Positions 38,728 through 45,331 of a DNA stretch of 64,000 nt are shown here, one piece after another. The stretch is from IMG/VR virus record IMGVR_UViG_3300005529_000032, positions 1 through 64,000 of that record; one strand, 5' to 3'. Within the stretch, counting starts at the first letter, position 1. Every line of letters begins with the position of its first letter. Both the position numbers and the translations under genes were made by a program. The notes below the pieces were generated by a model. The model saw only the letters and a program-made list of their open reading frames with translations, had not been told where the DNA came from and ran no database searches. Source of the DNA: a virus.

Positions 38728-39084
38728 TTAAACAAACTCCCAGTCGACCATGGCATTATCTGTAAGCGCGAGCGCGTGCCACACACACTCGCCGAGGTCG
38801 ATGCCGGCGCTATTTGTTCCGCACCCAGAGACACTGATGCCGCGTTCTGCAGCCGGCCGGGCACCGTCGAAGACATAGGCATCATCTTCAGTATTCCAAG
38901 GTCCAACATCGAGGACCGTTGCAGTGCAAGTTTTCCCATTTTCCGGATTGGTGAGCCGGACGCACCGGTGCAGCGCCCGCACGGAGGGGAGGGCCACGAA
39001 CGGAGTCGTGACGTCGATGACCCAGCCGGTCGCAGTGCGTTTCCCGACTAGGCCTTCTCGCGTAGCTTTCACGCGCATGGCCAC
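38728..39084 (-). CDS. RlpA-like double-psi beta-barrel protein
   Basis: A 118-residue protein with the conserved core CTATVLDVGPWNTEDDAYVF, RPAAERGISVSG, TNSAGIDLGECVWHALALTD and DNAMVDWEF. This pattern (VxDVGPWN...P.AE.G...NxAGIDL...VxWEF) is a double-psi barrel family found in phages, related to RlpA/expansin-type wall-active folds. No signal peptide. Lysis or cell-wall role inferred. Divergent promoter region with operator sites lies upstream. Confidence 0.7.
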   Translation of the reverse strand: MAMRVKATREGLVGKRTATGWVIDVTTPFVALPSVRALHRCVRLTNPENGKTCTATVLDVGPWNTEDDAYVFDGARPAAERGISVSGCGTNSAGIDLGECVWHALALTDNAMVDWEFV

Positions 39085-39085
39085 G

Positions 39086-39158
39086 TAGTACCCCCACTCA
39101 GTAAGTGCGCTGTCCCGGAGATTTCTCGGTGTCGTTACTTAGTAGGACTTTCAGGTAC
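39086..39158. promoter_or_regulatory. Operator-like sites in the divergent RlpA-like/serine recombinase promoter
   Basis: CCACTCAGTAA (centre 39099) has a half-site AGTAC one 13-bp step away (centre 39086). TTACTTAGTAG (centre 39140) has GGTAC one step on (centre 39153). The region separates the leftward lysis-like pair from the rightward recombinase and could control both. It could also hold the recombinase's crossover site. Confidence 0.6.
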
Positions 39159-39211
39159 TAGGCGTGCCGGGCGTGGTGTTTTTCACGCTTTGACCCTAAG
39201 ATGAAAACAAG

Positions 39212-39985
39212 ATGAAGGCACCAGAGCAGCGAAAGCGGGCGGTTGGCTATTGCCGCGTAAGTACAAAGAAGCAGGACATCAGTTTAGAGGCGCAGGAAGA
39301 GCAAATCCGGGCCATGGCGGTCGTAAAAGGCTGGGATTTGGTCGACATGAAGATCGATCGGGACGAATTTTCGGGCGATTTGGACCGTCCAGGGCTCGAA
39401 GAAGTGCTCGAAATGGTCAAAAATCAGGCCATCGACGCCGTTATTTTCGCGAAATTGGACCGTCTGAGCCGGTCGACGCGAGATGTCATTTTGCTGATGG
39501 ATTTGTTCAACAAAAAGGGCGTTGGACTGGTGAGTTTAGCCGAAAATCTGGACACAAAGAGCTCCATGGGGCGGTTTTTTGTGCGCATGATTGCGTCGCT
39601 CGCGGAGCTCGAGCGCGAGATGATCGGGGACCGGACCAGAACAGGCATGCAGCACCTGATCAAGCTCGGAATGCCGACTGGGAACCCGCGGTACGGCTTT
39701 CGCGCACAGCAGAAGAACCGGCATTTGCCCCTGAGCGAGAAGAAGCCCGTGGTGCCCGAGCCCGTGGAGCAGGAGATTGTCCAACTGGTCCACGAGTTGC
39801 GCCGCCAGGGTTATAAACTGCGCGAGATCGCAGACAAATTAAACGAACGAGGCTTCAAAACGCGCGTCCGCGGCAAGATCGGCGGCAAGCCGTTCCGGCT
39901 GCAGTATGTGGATCGCATTTTAAAGTTAGAGCAGGCCGTTTTTGCTCGCCCAGATGGTGAGTCCAGCGACGCTCTTCACGCCTAA
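39212..39985 (+). CDS. Serine recombinase (resolvase/invertase family)
   Basis: A 257-residue protein. VGYCRVSTKKQDISLEAQEE contains catalytic Ser17. AVIFAKLDRLSRSTRDV carries the conserved LDRLSRS arginines. SSMGRFFVRMIASLAELERE and MIGDRTRTGM follow as in the E-helix region. A C-terminal helix-turn-helix (GYKLREIADKLNERGFKTR) is last. Size fits small resolvases rather than large serine integrases. It may resolve multimers or invert a segment; the phage also has a tyrosine integrase. The 3' end overlaps the convergent LuxR-type gene by 60 bases. Confidence 0.85.
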   Translation: MKAPEQRKRAVGYCRVSTKKQDISLEAQEEQIRAMAVVKGWDLVDMKIDRDEFSGDLDRPGLEEVLEMVKNQAIDAVIFAKLDRLSRSTRDVILLMDLFNKKGVGLVSLAENLDTKSSMGRFFVRMIASLAELEREMIGDRTRTGMQHLIKLGMPTGNPRYGFRAQQKNRHLPLSEKKPVVPEPVEQEIVQLVHELRRQGYKLREIADKLNERGFKTRVRGKIGGKPFRLQYVDRILKLEQAVFARPDGESSDALHA

Positions 39986-40204
39986 CCTCTCACTGATGAC
40001 TTTGCGGTGAAACTCGACCGTGCGCCGGCTGATCTCGAGCTCGTCGCCGATCTCGGAGGAGGTCATACCGAGGGCAACCATGCGGACGATTTGCCGCTGG
40101 TGGTCGGTGAGCTCGCGGCGGATGGGTTGACCGCAGTGGGGGCAGAACTCACGGGCGGCCTTTTTCTTTTTCGGGGGAGCGGACTTCTTCGTAGTAGTGG
40201 GCAT
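39926..40204 (-). CDS. LuxR-type HTH regulator with N-terminal zinc knuckle
   Basis: A 92-residue protein. A Lys-rich N-terminus (KKSAPPKKKKAAREF) and a CPHCGQPIRR knuckle lead into a full LuxR/FixJ-type DNA-binding domain: LTDHQRQIVRMVALGMTSSE, then IGDELEISRRTVEFHRKVIS and ERLGVKSVAGLTI. There is no receiver or ligand domain. Four phased operator-like sites sit directly upstream, so it is probably autoregulated or controlled by the phage regulator. Confidence 0.75.
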   Translation of the reverse strand: MPTTTKKSAPPKKKKAAREFCPHCGQPIRRELTDHQRQIVRMVALGMTSSEIGDELEISRRTVEFHRKVISERLGVKSVAGLTIWASKNGLL

Positions 40205-40253
40205 TGCTAGGTAGTCCTACGAAGCAATCTTACTACTTTTGACTACCAAGTAA
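40204..40253. promoter_or_regulatory. Array of four operator-like sites at exact 13-bp spacing
   Basis: TTGCTAGGTAG (centre 40209), CTACGAAGCAA (40222), TTACTACTTTT (40235, left half only) and CTACCAAGTAA (40248). The centres are 13, 13 and 13 bp apart. The array starts at the start codon of the LuxR-type gene and would cover its promoter. Confidence 0.75.
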
Positions 40254-40327
40254 ACCCCAGAGAGAACACTTGGACGGGAGCCACTTTTCCAGTGACTCCT
40301 AATTCCGATTCATACCTTCTTCTTTGT

Positions 40328-40372
40328 CCCCGGCAGGGTTTCTAGTCTCCGATCCTGCCGGGGTTTTGTTTT
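40328..40372 (+). terminator. Strong rho-independent terminator
   Basis: CCCCGGCAGG pairs perfectly with CCTGCCGGGG (10 bp) around a 16-base loop, followed by TTTTGTTTT. It lies between the recombinase region and attP and would block rightward readthrough into attP. After integration it would insulate host from phage. Confidence 0.85.
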
Positions 40373-40387
40373 GTGGTTTGGCTGCCG

Positions 40388-40407
40388 GGTGCCCCAAAAG
40401 GTGCCCC
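40388..40407 (+). repeat. Putative integrase arm-type repeat, left copy
   Basis: GGTGCCCCAAAAGGTGCCCC (two direct copies of GGTGCCCC) is identical to 40634-40653. The two copies flank the tRNA-like core on either side. This fits arm-type binding sites of a tyrosine integrase. Confidence 0.55.
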
Positions 40408-40466
40408 AAAAGCGGGGCATCCCAGCGGAACTCATTAAAAACAAGAATTCTACTTCTACAGAACTC

Positions 40467-40516
40467 TTTGCCTCCGGAGCAAAAGGTCGGTGGTTCGAAT
40501 CCACTCGGGCGTACCA
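40467..40516 (+). other. attP core: 3' half of a tRNA-Arg(CCG) gene
   Basis: The segment folds as the anticodon arm (TTTGC CTCCGGA GCAAA, anticodon CCG at 40474-40476). It continues with variable loop AGGTC, T arm (GGTGG TTCGAAT CCACT), 3' acceptor strand CGGGCGT, discriminator A and CCA. No D arm or matching 5' acceptor strand (ACGCCCG) lies upstream, so it is only half a tRNA. Tyrosine-integrase phages commonly carry the 3' half of the target tRNA as attP, and the integrase gene begins 66 bases away. Confidence 0.85.
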
Positions 40517-40578
40517 CAAAAAGTAGTCAATAACCCTTTTAATTCAAACAGTTTGCCGCGTTGGGCCGTAGTGTGGGT

Positions 40579-40589
40579 GTACTTAGTAG
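40579..40589. promoter_or_regulatory. Single operator-like site at the integrase stop
   Basis: GTACTTAGTAG (centre 40584) overlaps the integrase stop codon between the gene and attP. No second site is visible one 13-bp step away. It may affect attP architecture or be a stray family member. Confidence 0.4.
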
Positions 40590-41944
40590 GTTTCATTAGA
40601 TTTCAACCGATTTTGACCCTTTTGGACCCTCGAGGTGCCCCAAAAGGTGCCCCTGGGGCACCCTGGGGCACCCCCTTCAGAGACCAGATTTCCGTCTTCG
40701 AAGGTGATGAGCATCTCTTCCAGAACCGAAGACGCTTGCCGCTTGTTCGAGAACCATTCCATGCCGCGGTCCATGTCTTCCTGGGAGGGGTGGATGTACT
40801 TGTTCAGCATGGCGAGGTCGGTGTGTCCGAGGATCTTCGAGAGGACGGGCAGTTGACCTCCAGCGAGGGCGTACCGGGTTGCGAAAGTGTGCCGCATGTC
40901 GTATAGCCGGCAGGTTATCCCGCATCCGCCGACTCGAGCTCCTTGGCTGTTCGGTCGGCCGCGGGTCGCTCGCTCGTGCGACTTCTGAAGGGTGGTTCGC
41001 GGTCCATCGTTTTTCGGGGAAGGGAACACCCAAAGGCCGGGTGTTGAAAGGCGCCGGGCAAAGATCCGGAATGTGGTCTCAGTCATCCTCAGTTTGCGGT
41101 GTGCGCCCTTCGACTTTCCCTCCGAGCTACTGTCCCAGATCGTGAAGTGGCGGTTGAATAGGTCCACATGACTTTGCTGCAGGGACATGATTTCGTCAGG
41201 ACGTGGGCCCTGCTCGAGCATGATTGTGGCAACATCAAATAGGTCGGTGCTTTCCTGCCTAGCGGCGGTTAGATATCTGGCCTCCTCGTCTGGCGACAGG
41301 ACTCTCATTGCAGTGGAGTCCTGTTCGCTTGGGATCTTCACCTCGATATCCTCACCCCGCGCAAAAGGATCTCCGGCGATCCAACCATTCTTCCGCGCAT
41401 AGGCGCAAAAGCTGCGGATAATGAGCAGTTGTTTATGTAGCGTATTGTCGTGAATGCCACTCTCGCGACGCCACATTTTGAAGCGTTCCAACTCGCCCGG
41501 CGTCAGCCGATTTAAGGGCAATCGGAGCTTTTCCAAATAGAATTGGAAGGAAGCCATTAGGGAAGCCTGCCATTTGCATTTCCCACCCCGAGGGTGTTCG
41601 CTGCGATACCAAGCATTAAACTCAGAAATCGCCCGGTCAATTGGCATACTCATCTGCCGCACAACCGTCTTTCCCTGAATAATGCTCTGCTTGTGGGCTT
41701 CTTTGAGAGCCTGCGCTTTAAGAATGTTTTCGGGTACGGCCGCCAAATCGGTTGTTACGGAGTAAGGCACTCCGTTCACTTTGAATCGGTAGCGCCACTT
41801 CCCTCTGTGGTTCTCGAGGCCGAGGAGCGTCGGTGGTCTGGACGCTTTCTCTTGCGTAGCGCTCGACTTCGTAGTCGGGGTATCGGACGGCACCGCCGAT
41901 CTTTGCAAAGGCCGGGCCTTTCCGCCTTGATCTCCAGTTAGCAA
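40583..41944 (-). CDS. int: Tyrosine integrase
   Basis: A 453-residue protein from TTG 41944 (GGAG seven bases upstream). The N-terminal 95 residues carry an arm-binding-type domain (LENHRGKWRYRFKVNGVPYS). A SAM-like core-binding domain spans about 100-200. The catalytic domain has EQGPRPDEIMSL (Arg248), CRLYDMRHTFATRY (YDMR near 348-351, Tyr in place of the usual first His), KILGHTDL (His374) and Tyr383 in LNKYIHPS. The last 30 residues lie over arm-type repeats. It integrates phage DNA at tRNA-Arg(CCG). Confidence 0.9.
   Translation of the reverse strand: MLTGDQGGKARPLQRSAVPSDTPTTKSSATQEKASRPPTLLGLENHRGKWRYRFKVNGVPYSVTTDLAAVPENILKAQALKEAHKQSIIQGKTVVRQMSMPIDRAISEFNAWYRSEHPRGGKCKWQASLMASFQFYLEKLRLPLNRLTPGELERFKMWRRESGIHDNTLHKQLLIIRSFCAYARKNGWIAGDPFARGEDIEVKIPSEQDSTAMRVLSPDEEARYLTAARQESTDLFDVATIMLEQGPRPDEIMSLQQSHVDLFNRHFTIWDSSSEGKSKGAHRKLRMTETTFRIFARRLSTPGLWVFPSPKNDGPRTTLQKSHERATRGRPNSQGARVGGCGITCRLYDMRHTFATRYALAGGQLPVLSKILGHTDLAMLNKYIHPSQEDMDRGMEWFSNKRQASSVLEEMLITFEDGNLVSEGGAPGCPRGTFWGTSRVQKGQNRLKSNETY
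40634..40653 (+). repeat. Putative integrase arm-type repeat, right copy
   Basis: It is identical to 40388-40407 and followed by two inverted copies of the same octamer (GGGGCACC at 40655 and 40665). The cluster lies inside the 3' end of the integrase gene, which constrains coding (GGAPGCPRGTFWGT). Confidence 0.55.
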
Positions 41945-42002
41945 GGGTCGACTCCTTTAGTTTTAGGATTTCGGCGGTTTCCGCTGCTGTTAGTAGCTTC
42001 AT
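41718..42002 (-). CDS. xis: Excisionase / MerR-like HTH protein
   Basis: A 94-residue protein from ATG 42002. Residues 1-60, LLTAAETAEILKLKESTLAN then WRSRRKGPAFAKIGGAVRYP and DYEVERYA, form a winged-HTH of the excisionase (HTH_17) family. The last 35 residues overlap the integrase N-terminus in another frame (227 bases of overlap) and are probably not conserved. It would direct excision together with the integrase. Confidence 0.75.
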   Translation of the reverse strand: MKLLTAAETAEILKLKESTLANWRSRRKGPAFAKIGGAVRYPDYEVERYARESVQTTDAPRPREPQREVALPIQSERSALLRNNRFGGRTRKHS

Positions 42003-42147
42003 TGCGTTTCGCTTCCTGCCAGCGCTTCTTAATCGCTGCCTTGGCGATCTTTTTGAGCCTGGTTTGTGACATCTTGGCGAAGCCTTTTGGCACTTTGGCC
42101 TTGCCACCTTCGCGGCCGAGTGCAGCCGCAGCTTTAGTTAGGTCCAT
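41938..42147 (-). CDS. Small basic 'GREGGKA' protein
   Basis: A 69-residue basic protein: MDLTKAAAALGREGGKAKVP then RLKKIAKAAIKKRWQEAKRN. Small proteins of this 'AAxALGRxGGKA...RWxxAK' type are common beside phage integrase or excisionase genes. It overlaps both excisionase and integrase starts. DNA-binding is plausible from charge. Confidence 0.55.
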   Translation of the reverse strand: MDLTKAAAALGREGGKAKVPKGFAKMSQTRLKKIAKAAIKKRWQEAKRNEATNSSGNRRNPKTKGVDPC

Positions 42148-42169
42148 GGCGCTTACGATACCATAAGCG

Positions 42170-42334
42170 CTAAAAGGTACTGCGGAGGGATGGGTTACGC
42201 TTTTCCTCCTTCAATCGGTCGCATTCTTGCTTGAGATCTCCGATGGCGATGCGGAGTAAGGTCAGATCCACATTCAGGCCGGCGAGGAACAACGCGATCA
42301 GGCGGTCGCGTTCGGCGGGCTCGAGCACTTTCAT
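42170..42334 (-). CDS. 54-residue helical protein
   Basis: MKVLEPAERDRLIALFLAGL, then NVDLTLLRIAIGDLKQECDR and a basic tail: a short coiled-coil-like protein. It begins in an ATGA overlap with the J-domain gene, which supports translation. Function unknown. Confidence 0.6.
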   Translation of the reverse strand: MKVLEPAERDRLIALFLAGLNVDLTLLRIAIGDLKQECDRLKEEKRNPSLRSTF

Positions 42335-42948
42335 GACACCTTCCGATCAAGCGCTTGCAGGACGCGGTAATGGTTCTGCAGCGCAACAAACAGGTCATGC
42401 GAGCCACCCTGGTCTGGATGCAACTTCCGGGCAGCGACACGGTAAGCTCCGTCGAGATCCCGACGGATATCGTCGATGCCAAGACCACTATATTGAGTGA
42501 GGAATTGCTCGGCTGCCACCTTCGAGTCGATAGATGCCGGAGCTCCGAGACGGCGGAAGCCCTGATATTGCTCGCGTCCACGCGTCACGCCGTAGCGGTC
42601 CACTGCCCGCAGCGCCTCGAGAGAAAGTGCGATGGCGCGGAGGTTATCTTCCCAGTCGATAAAGGTGTCGCACGGGTAGCTGTACGCTTCTTTGCCGGCG
42701 TCGAATGAGAGGATCACGCCCGGTTGCGCCGGTCGCGCCGAGCTCTTCGGCCATCCATCATTGCGGATCTCGCTGGGGGCGAAGTACGCCTGGATGACAA
42801 CGTCCTTCGCGCGCAGGTAAGCGAGTTCGCGCTCGAGCAGGTCCAGCGTCTTCGAGTAAGCCGCTTTGAATTTACCCGAACGGCGGTTGGACGGAGGCGT
42901 CTGCTTGCCGGGCCACTGATCGACCGGACGGAAGACAGCGTTAAGCAT
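42331..42948 (-). CDS. J-domain (DnaJ-like) protein
   Basis: A 205-residue protein whose C-terminal 60 residues are a J domain (LDGAYRVAARKLHPDQGGSH, with HPD at 177-179, then FVALQNHYRVLQAL). The N-terminal 130 residues are unrelated (LDLLERELAYLRAKDVVIQA, SFDAGKEAYSYPCDTFIDWE). J-domain proteins recruit host Hsp70 (DnaK). In phages they are thought to help replication-complex remodelling. It sits in the replication/recombination operon. Confidence 0.8.
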   Translation of the reverse strand: MLNAVFRPVDQWPGKQTPPSNRRSGKFKAAYSKTLDLLERELAYLRAKDVVIQAYFAPSEIRNDGWPKSSARPAQPGVILSFDAGKEAYSYPCDTFIDWEDNLRAIALSLEALRAVDRYGVTRGREQYQGFRRLGAPASIDSKVAAEQFLTQYSGLGIDDIRRDLDGAYRVAARKLHPDQGGSHDLFVALQNHYRVLQALDRKVS

Positions 42949-43159
42949 GAGCCTTGGCCTTTCCTTTTCGGAACTGTCCGGCGTCCGGGCAATTCCAAAA
43001 GTGGTTAATCCCCTCTTTGGTATAGGGCGTGAGCTTCTCGCTTCCGTAGTGCTGGATGAAGAAAAGCATCACGCCGCACGACTTACAAACCCGGCTGAAC
43101 GCGGCGACATCGGAGAGTAACTTCTCCATGCGCTCTTCGATGGGCGGGATATTCGCCAC
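42941..43159 (-). CDS. Small single-zinc protein
   Basis: A 72-residue protein. CKSCGVMLFFIQHYGSEKLT, PYTKEGINHFWNCPDAGQFR: a C-x2-C...H...C zinc site with a 'PYTxEGxNHFxxCPxAxxFR' ending that I know from many phage proteins. Function unknown. Confidence 0.6.
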   Translation of the reverse strand: MANIPPIEERMEKLLSDVAAFSRVCKSCGVMLFFIQHYGSEKLTPYTKEGINHFWNCPDAGQFRKGKAKAHA

Positions 43160-43160
43160 G

Positions 43161-43355
43161 TCAGTTCACCTTCCGCTTATCAAAGGAGGAGGGCGGCTTC
43201 ATCAGTTGGATAGTCGCGATCTCCTCCTCCGTGAGCCAGAACGTTGTTGTGCTGCCGTCCCCGTTGTGCTGCACAACACGGAGCATGCGGTAACTTTCAC
43301 CTTCCTCCCACTCATACTCGGTACAACTCCGCGGCAAACTAAGAGGCACTGGCAT
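43161..43355 (-). CDS. Small hypothetical protein
   Basis: A 64-residue protein: SCTEYEWEEGESYRMLRVVQ, HNGDGSTTTFWLTEEEIATI, with a basic tail. Likely beta-hairpins plus helix. The start at ATG 43355 has GGTGG upstream; nine bases further is an alternative ATG. Function unknown. Confidence 0.5.
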   Translation of the reverse strand: MPVPLSLPRSCTEYEWEEGESYRMLRVVQHNGDGSTTTFWLTEEEIATIQLMKPPSSFDKRKVN

Positions 43356-43728
43356 CGCTGCCACCTTCGTAGTCCGAGAAGAACGAACGCTGCCGTTCGG
43401 TGTCTGTCATCGGCATGGTCTTGACGACCTCGAGCGTCTTTTGAGAGATGAGGCTTTTCATGCCAGGTGTGGGCCGGTTCAGCACGACATCACACGGCGT
43501 CGGCACAAGCTCATACCCTTCGCGGATGTTCTTGCAGAGCAGGTCAATATCGGCTTCTCTTTTCTCGATCTGGGCCTTAAAGGAGTCGGAAGCCTGCTTC
43601 TTCTCCTCCTCAAGGCGCTCCACGTCCGCGCGAACGCGGGCGATGGATTTGGCTTTCTCGAGCAGTTCCTCGTCGGTGAACTGCCGTTTGACTTCTTCGA
43701 TGTGGGTAATCTGCCGAGGTTCGTTCAT
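43339..43728 (-). CDS. Coiled-coil protein
   Basis: A 129-residue protein from ATG 43728 (AGGAG upstream). A long coiled coil (EELLEKAKSIARVRADVERL, EEEKKQASDSFKAQIEKREA) is followed by LCKNIREGYELVPTPCDVVL and a short C-terminal domain. Similar small coiled-coil proteins sit beside recombination genes in phages. An in-frame extension to 43845 lacks a ribosome-binding site. Confidence 0.55.
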   Translation of the reverse strand: MNEPRQITHIEEVKRQFTDEELLEKAKSIARVRADVERLEEEKKQASDSFKAQIEKREADIDLLCKNIREGYELVPTPCDVVLNRPTPGMKSLISQKTLEVVKTMPMTDTERQRSFFSDYEGGSDASAS

Positions 43729-43857
43729 GATGCTCCTTTCAATGTCCGGTTGGTTCGTGGCTGCAAACCGTTCCCATTCGATTGCAGCGTCGAGGAAGCG
43801 GTCAACGCCGCCCGCTCTCGTCACGATCTGTTTCACGCTTTCCACTGCTTCGGTCTT

Positions 43858-44352
43858 TCAATCCCTAAACGCTTCAAGAGTCTTCGCAAGAGGCAAAGCT
43901 CCAGATTCGCCTTTAACCCTATCCTCGAGTTTTCGGACGCGGCGCGGGTCCAAAACTGTCGTAATCATCCCCAGAATCGAAGCGGTCGCGTTGAACCTCA
44001 TCTTTTCTTGGGCATTAAGCCCGACGTAGTCGTGGACCCCCTGGGACACCCGGTTAAAGCTCCGTCGCGCCTTCCGCCGGATTGAGCACACATCTGCCTC
44101 GGCATTGCGAATCACCCCGATATCGTCTAGCCGCATCATTCCGACGTTTTTTACAGCGGCGAAGACTAATCCCTCCTTTTCGAGCATCTTGCGTGCGCTT
44201 TGCAGGGACCCGCGCGCCTGCTTCTGAGGATCGCGGCCGATCCGGGTCTGCATCTCGACATAAGTAACAATGCCTCGAATCTCGGTACTTCTCAGTAACT
44301 CGGCCAGCATCTTCGTGTCGATACTTGCTGTGAACGTCGGAGTGGTGATCAT
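43858..44352 (-). CDS. Hypothetical protein, possibly winged-helix
   Basis: A 164-residue protein from ATG 44352 (AAGGA five bases upstream). RSTEIRGIVTYVEMQTRIGR, ARKMLEKEGLVFAAVKNVGM then RRKARRSFNRVSQGVHDYVG are helical and basic, suggesting DNA binding. Upstream in-frame sequence to 44562 is repeat-rich and probably untranslated. Confidence 0.55.
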   Translation of the reverse strand: MITTPTFTASIDTKMLAELLRSTEIRGIVTYVEMQTRIGRDPQKQARGSLQSARKMLEKEGLVFAAVKNVGMMRLDDIGVIRNAEADVCSIRRKARRSFNRVSQGVHDYVGLNAQEKMRFNATASILGMITTVLDPRRVRKLEDRVKGESGALPLAKTLEAFRD

Positions 44353-44721
44353 AAGAATCCTTGCCTTGCTTCGTCTGGCCGCGTGATGCCACGCCAAGCG
44401 GCGCACTGCGCTGCGGAGCCGGACGATGAGTCGCGGTGTCCGGTCGAGCGGTGTCGCGAGGCGAGTGGTCACGCCGGAAAAAAACGGAAGATTGCATGTA
44501 TGAATGAACCTTGTGCTGCGTTGCCGGGTGTTGCGAAGCGCTGCGCTGCCGGATCGCGTCATGCCACGCCGGGTGGAGTGCTGCGCCGAGATGGTTAAAG
44601 AAGTAGTGCATATAAAGTCCCTCGTGATGCCTTGTCTCGCTGGGACCCGTCGAGCTCGGCCAAGCCGTGCCGCGCGAAGACCAGAGAAGTCCGGCGCAGC
44701 CGTGCTGTGACATGCAGAAGG
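44353..44721. other. Repeat-bearing noncoding segment in the recombination operon
   Basis: No convincing gene. CGCGTGATGCCACGCC (44380-44395) recurs with one change as CGCGTCATGCCACGCC (44555-44570). Shorter GGC/GTGC-rich motifs (GTGCCGCGC, CACGCCGGG, GCGCTGCG) are scattered between. It interrupts an otherwise tightly packed leftward operon. Confidence 0.5.
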
Positions 44722-45303
44722 TTAAGCGGCTGCATCGAGAGCGACGTCGAGCCACTCGATCCGATCAACCTTGAAACGACCGTAGAAACCATTCTTGGCG
44801 GGACGAAAGCGTCCGATGCCGATCACGCGACCGGCCCACGTAATGTGTTCAGTGAAAATCTCCTGGTTGATGATTTCGTCGAGGACGTAAACGAGCAGGA
44901 CGCCACTCCAAGATGGGATAATGGGAAAGTTTCTCCAGACCCGAGTGCTACCGCCTCGCCTCCCATCTGCTGGAACGAATAGTCGCTCTTTCGCCACGTC
45001 CATAGCTTTAATCGGAAGCACGAGGGGATCAGCAATTAAGATCCCGGATTCAAATTTTGCTTTGAATGTAGCGCCTCTCTTGCCGGGAATTTTGATTTGC
45101 AGATACTGTGCCGATTCAGAGAGGCAGTTCTTAAAAGCCATTGGCGGGATGTAGACATACCCCTCTTCGTTCACGTGCATGCGATGCCGCCATGTGCGGA
45201 GGTCATAATCTTCGTGCGTTTCGCTACGTTCCTTGTCCACCTCGTAATGCCTTGATTGGCTGTAGACGGACGTTGATGTGAGATGTACTTTTGCGAGTTT
45301 CAT
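44722..45303 (-). CDS. Phage protein of unknown function (possible RAMP/Cas7-like fold)
   Basis: A 193-residue protein from ATG 45303 (GGGAG upstream). LAKVHLTSTSVYSQSRHYEV, GYVYIPPMAFKNCLSESAQY, LFVPADGRRGGSTRVWRNFP and AGRVIGIGRFRPAKNGFYGR. I recognise the family from phages, with no assigned role. The IPPxAFKNCLSESAQYL helix and the closing Gly-rich GIGRFRPxxxGxYGRF loop recall RAMP proteins such as Cas7. That likeness is a visual impression only. Confidence 0.5.
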   Translation of the reverse strand: MKLAKVHLTSTSVYSQSRHYEVDKERSETHEDYDLRTWRHRMHVNEEGYVYIPPMAFKNCLSESAQYLQIKIPGKRGATFKAKFESGILIADPLVLPIKAMDVAKERLFVPADGRRGGSTRVWRNFPIIPSWSGVLLVYVLDEIINQEIFTEHITWAGRVIGIGRFRPAKNGFYGRFKVDRIEWLDVALDAAA

Positions 45304-45331
45304 GCTTACTCCCTTACAAGCTGAATCGTGG

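Noticed and set aside
38448-39097. Longer frames over the RlpA-like gene
   Set aside because: Shadow frames of the double-psi barrel gene; the true starts are at 38726 and 39084.
40299-40533. Protein frames on both strands over the tRNA-like region (for example VRPSGFEPPTFCSGG and GSNPLGRTTK)
   Set aside because: These peptide strings are the usual mistranslation of a tRNA 3' half; the DNA is better explained as attP.
44054-44792. Leftward frames of 65-233 residues across the repeat-bearing gap
   Set aside because: Their composition (His/Arg/Ser runs) reflects GC-rich repeats; they overlap clear genes at both ends.
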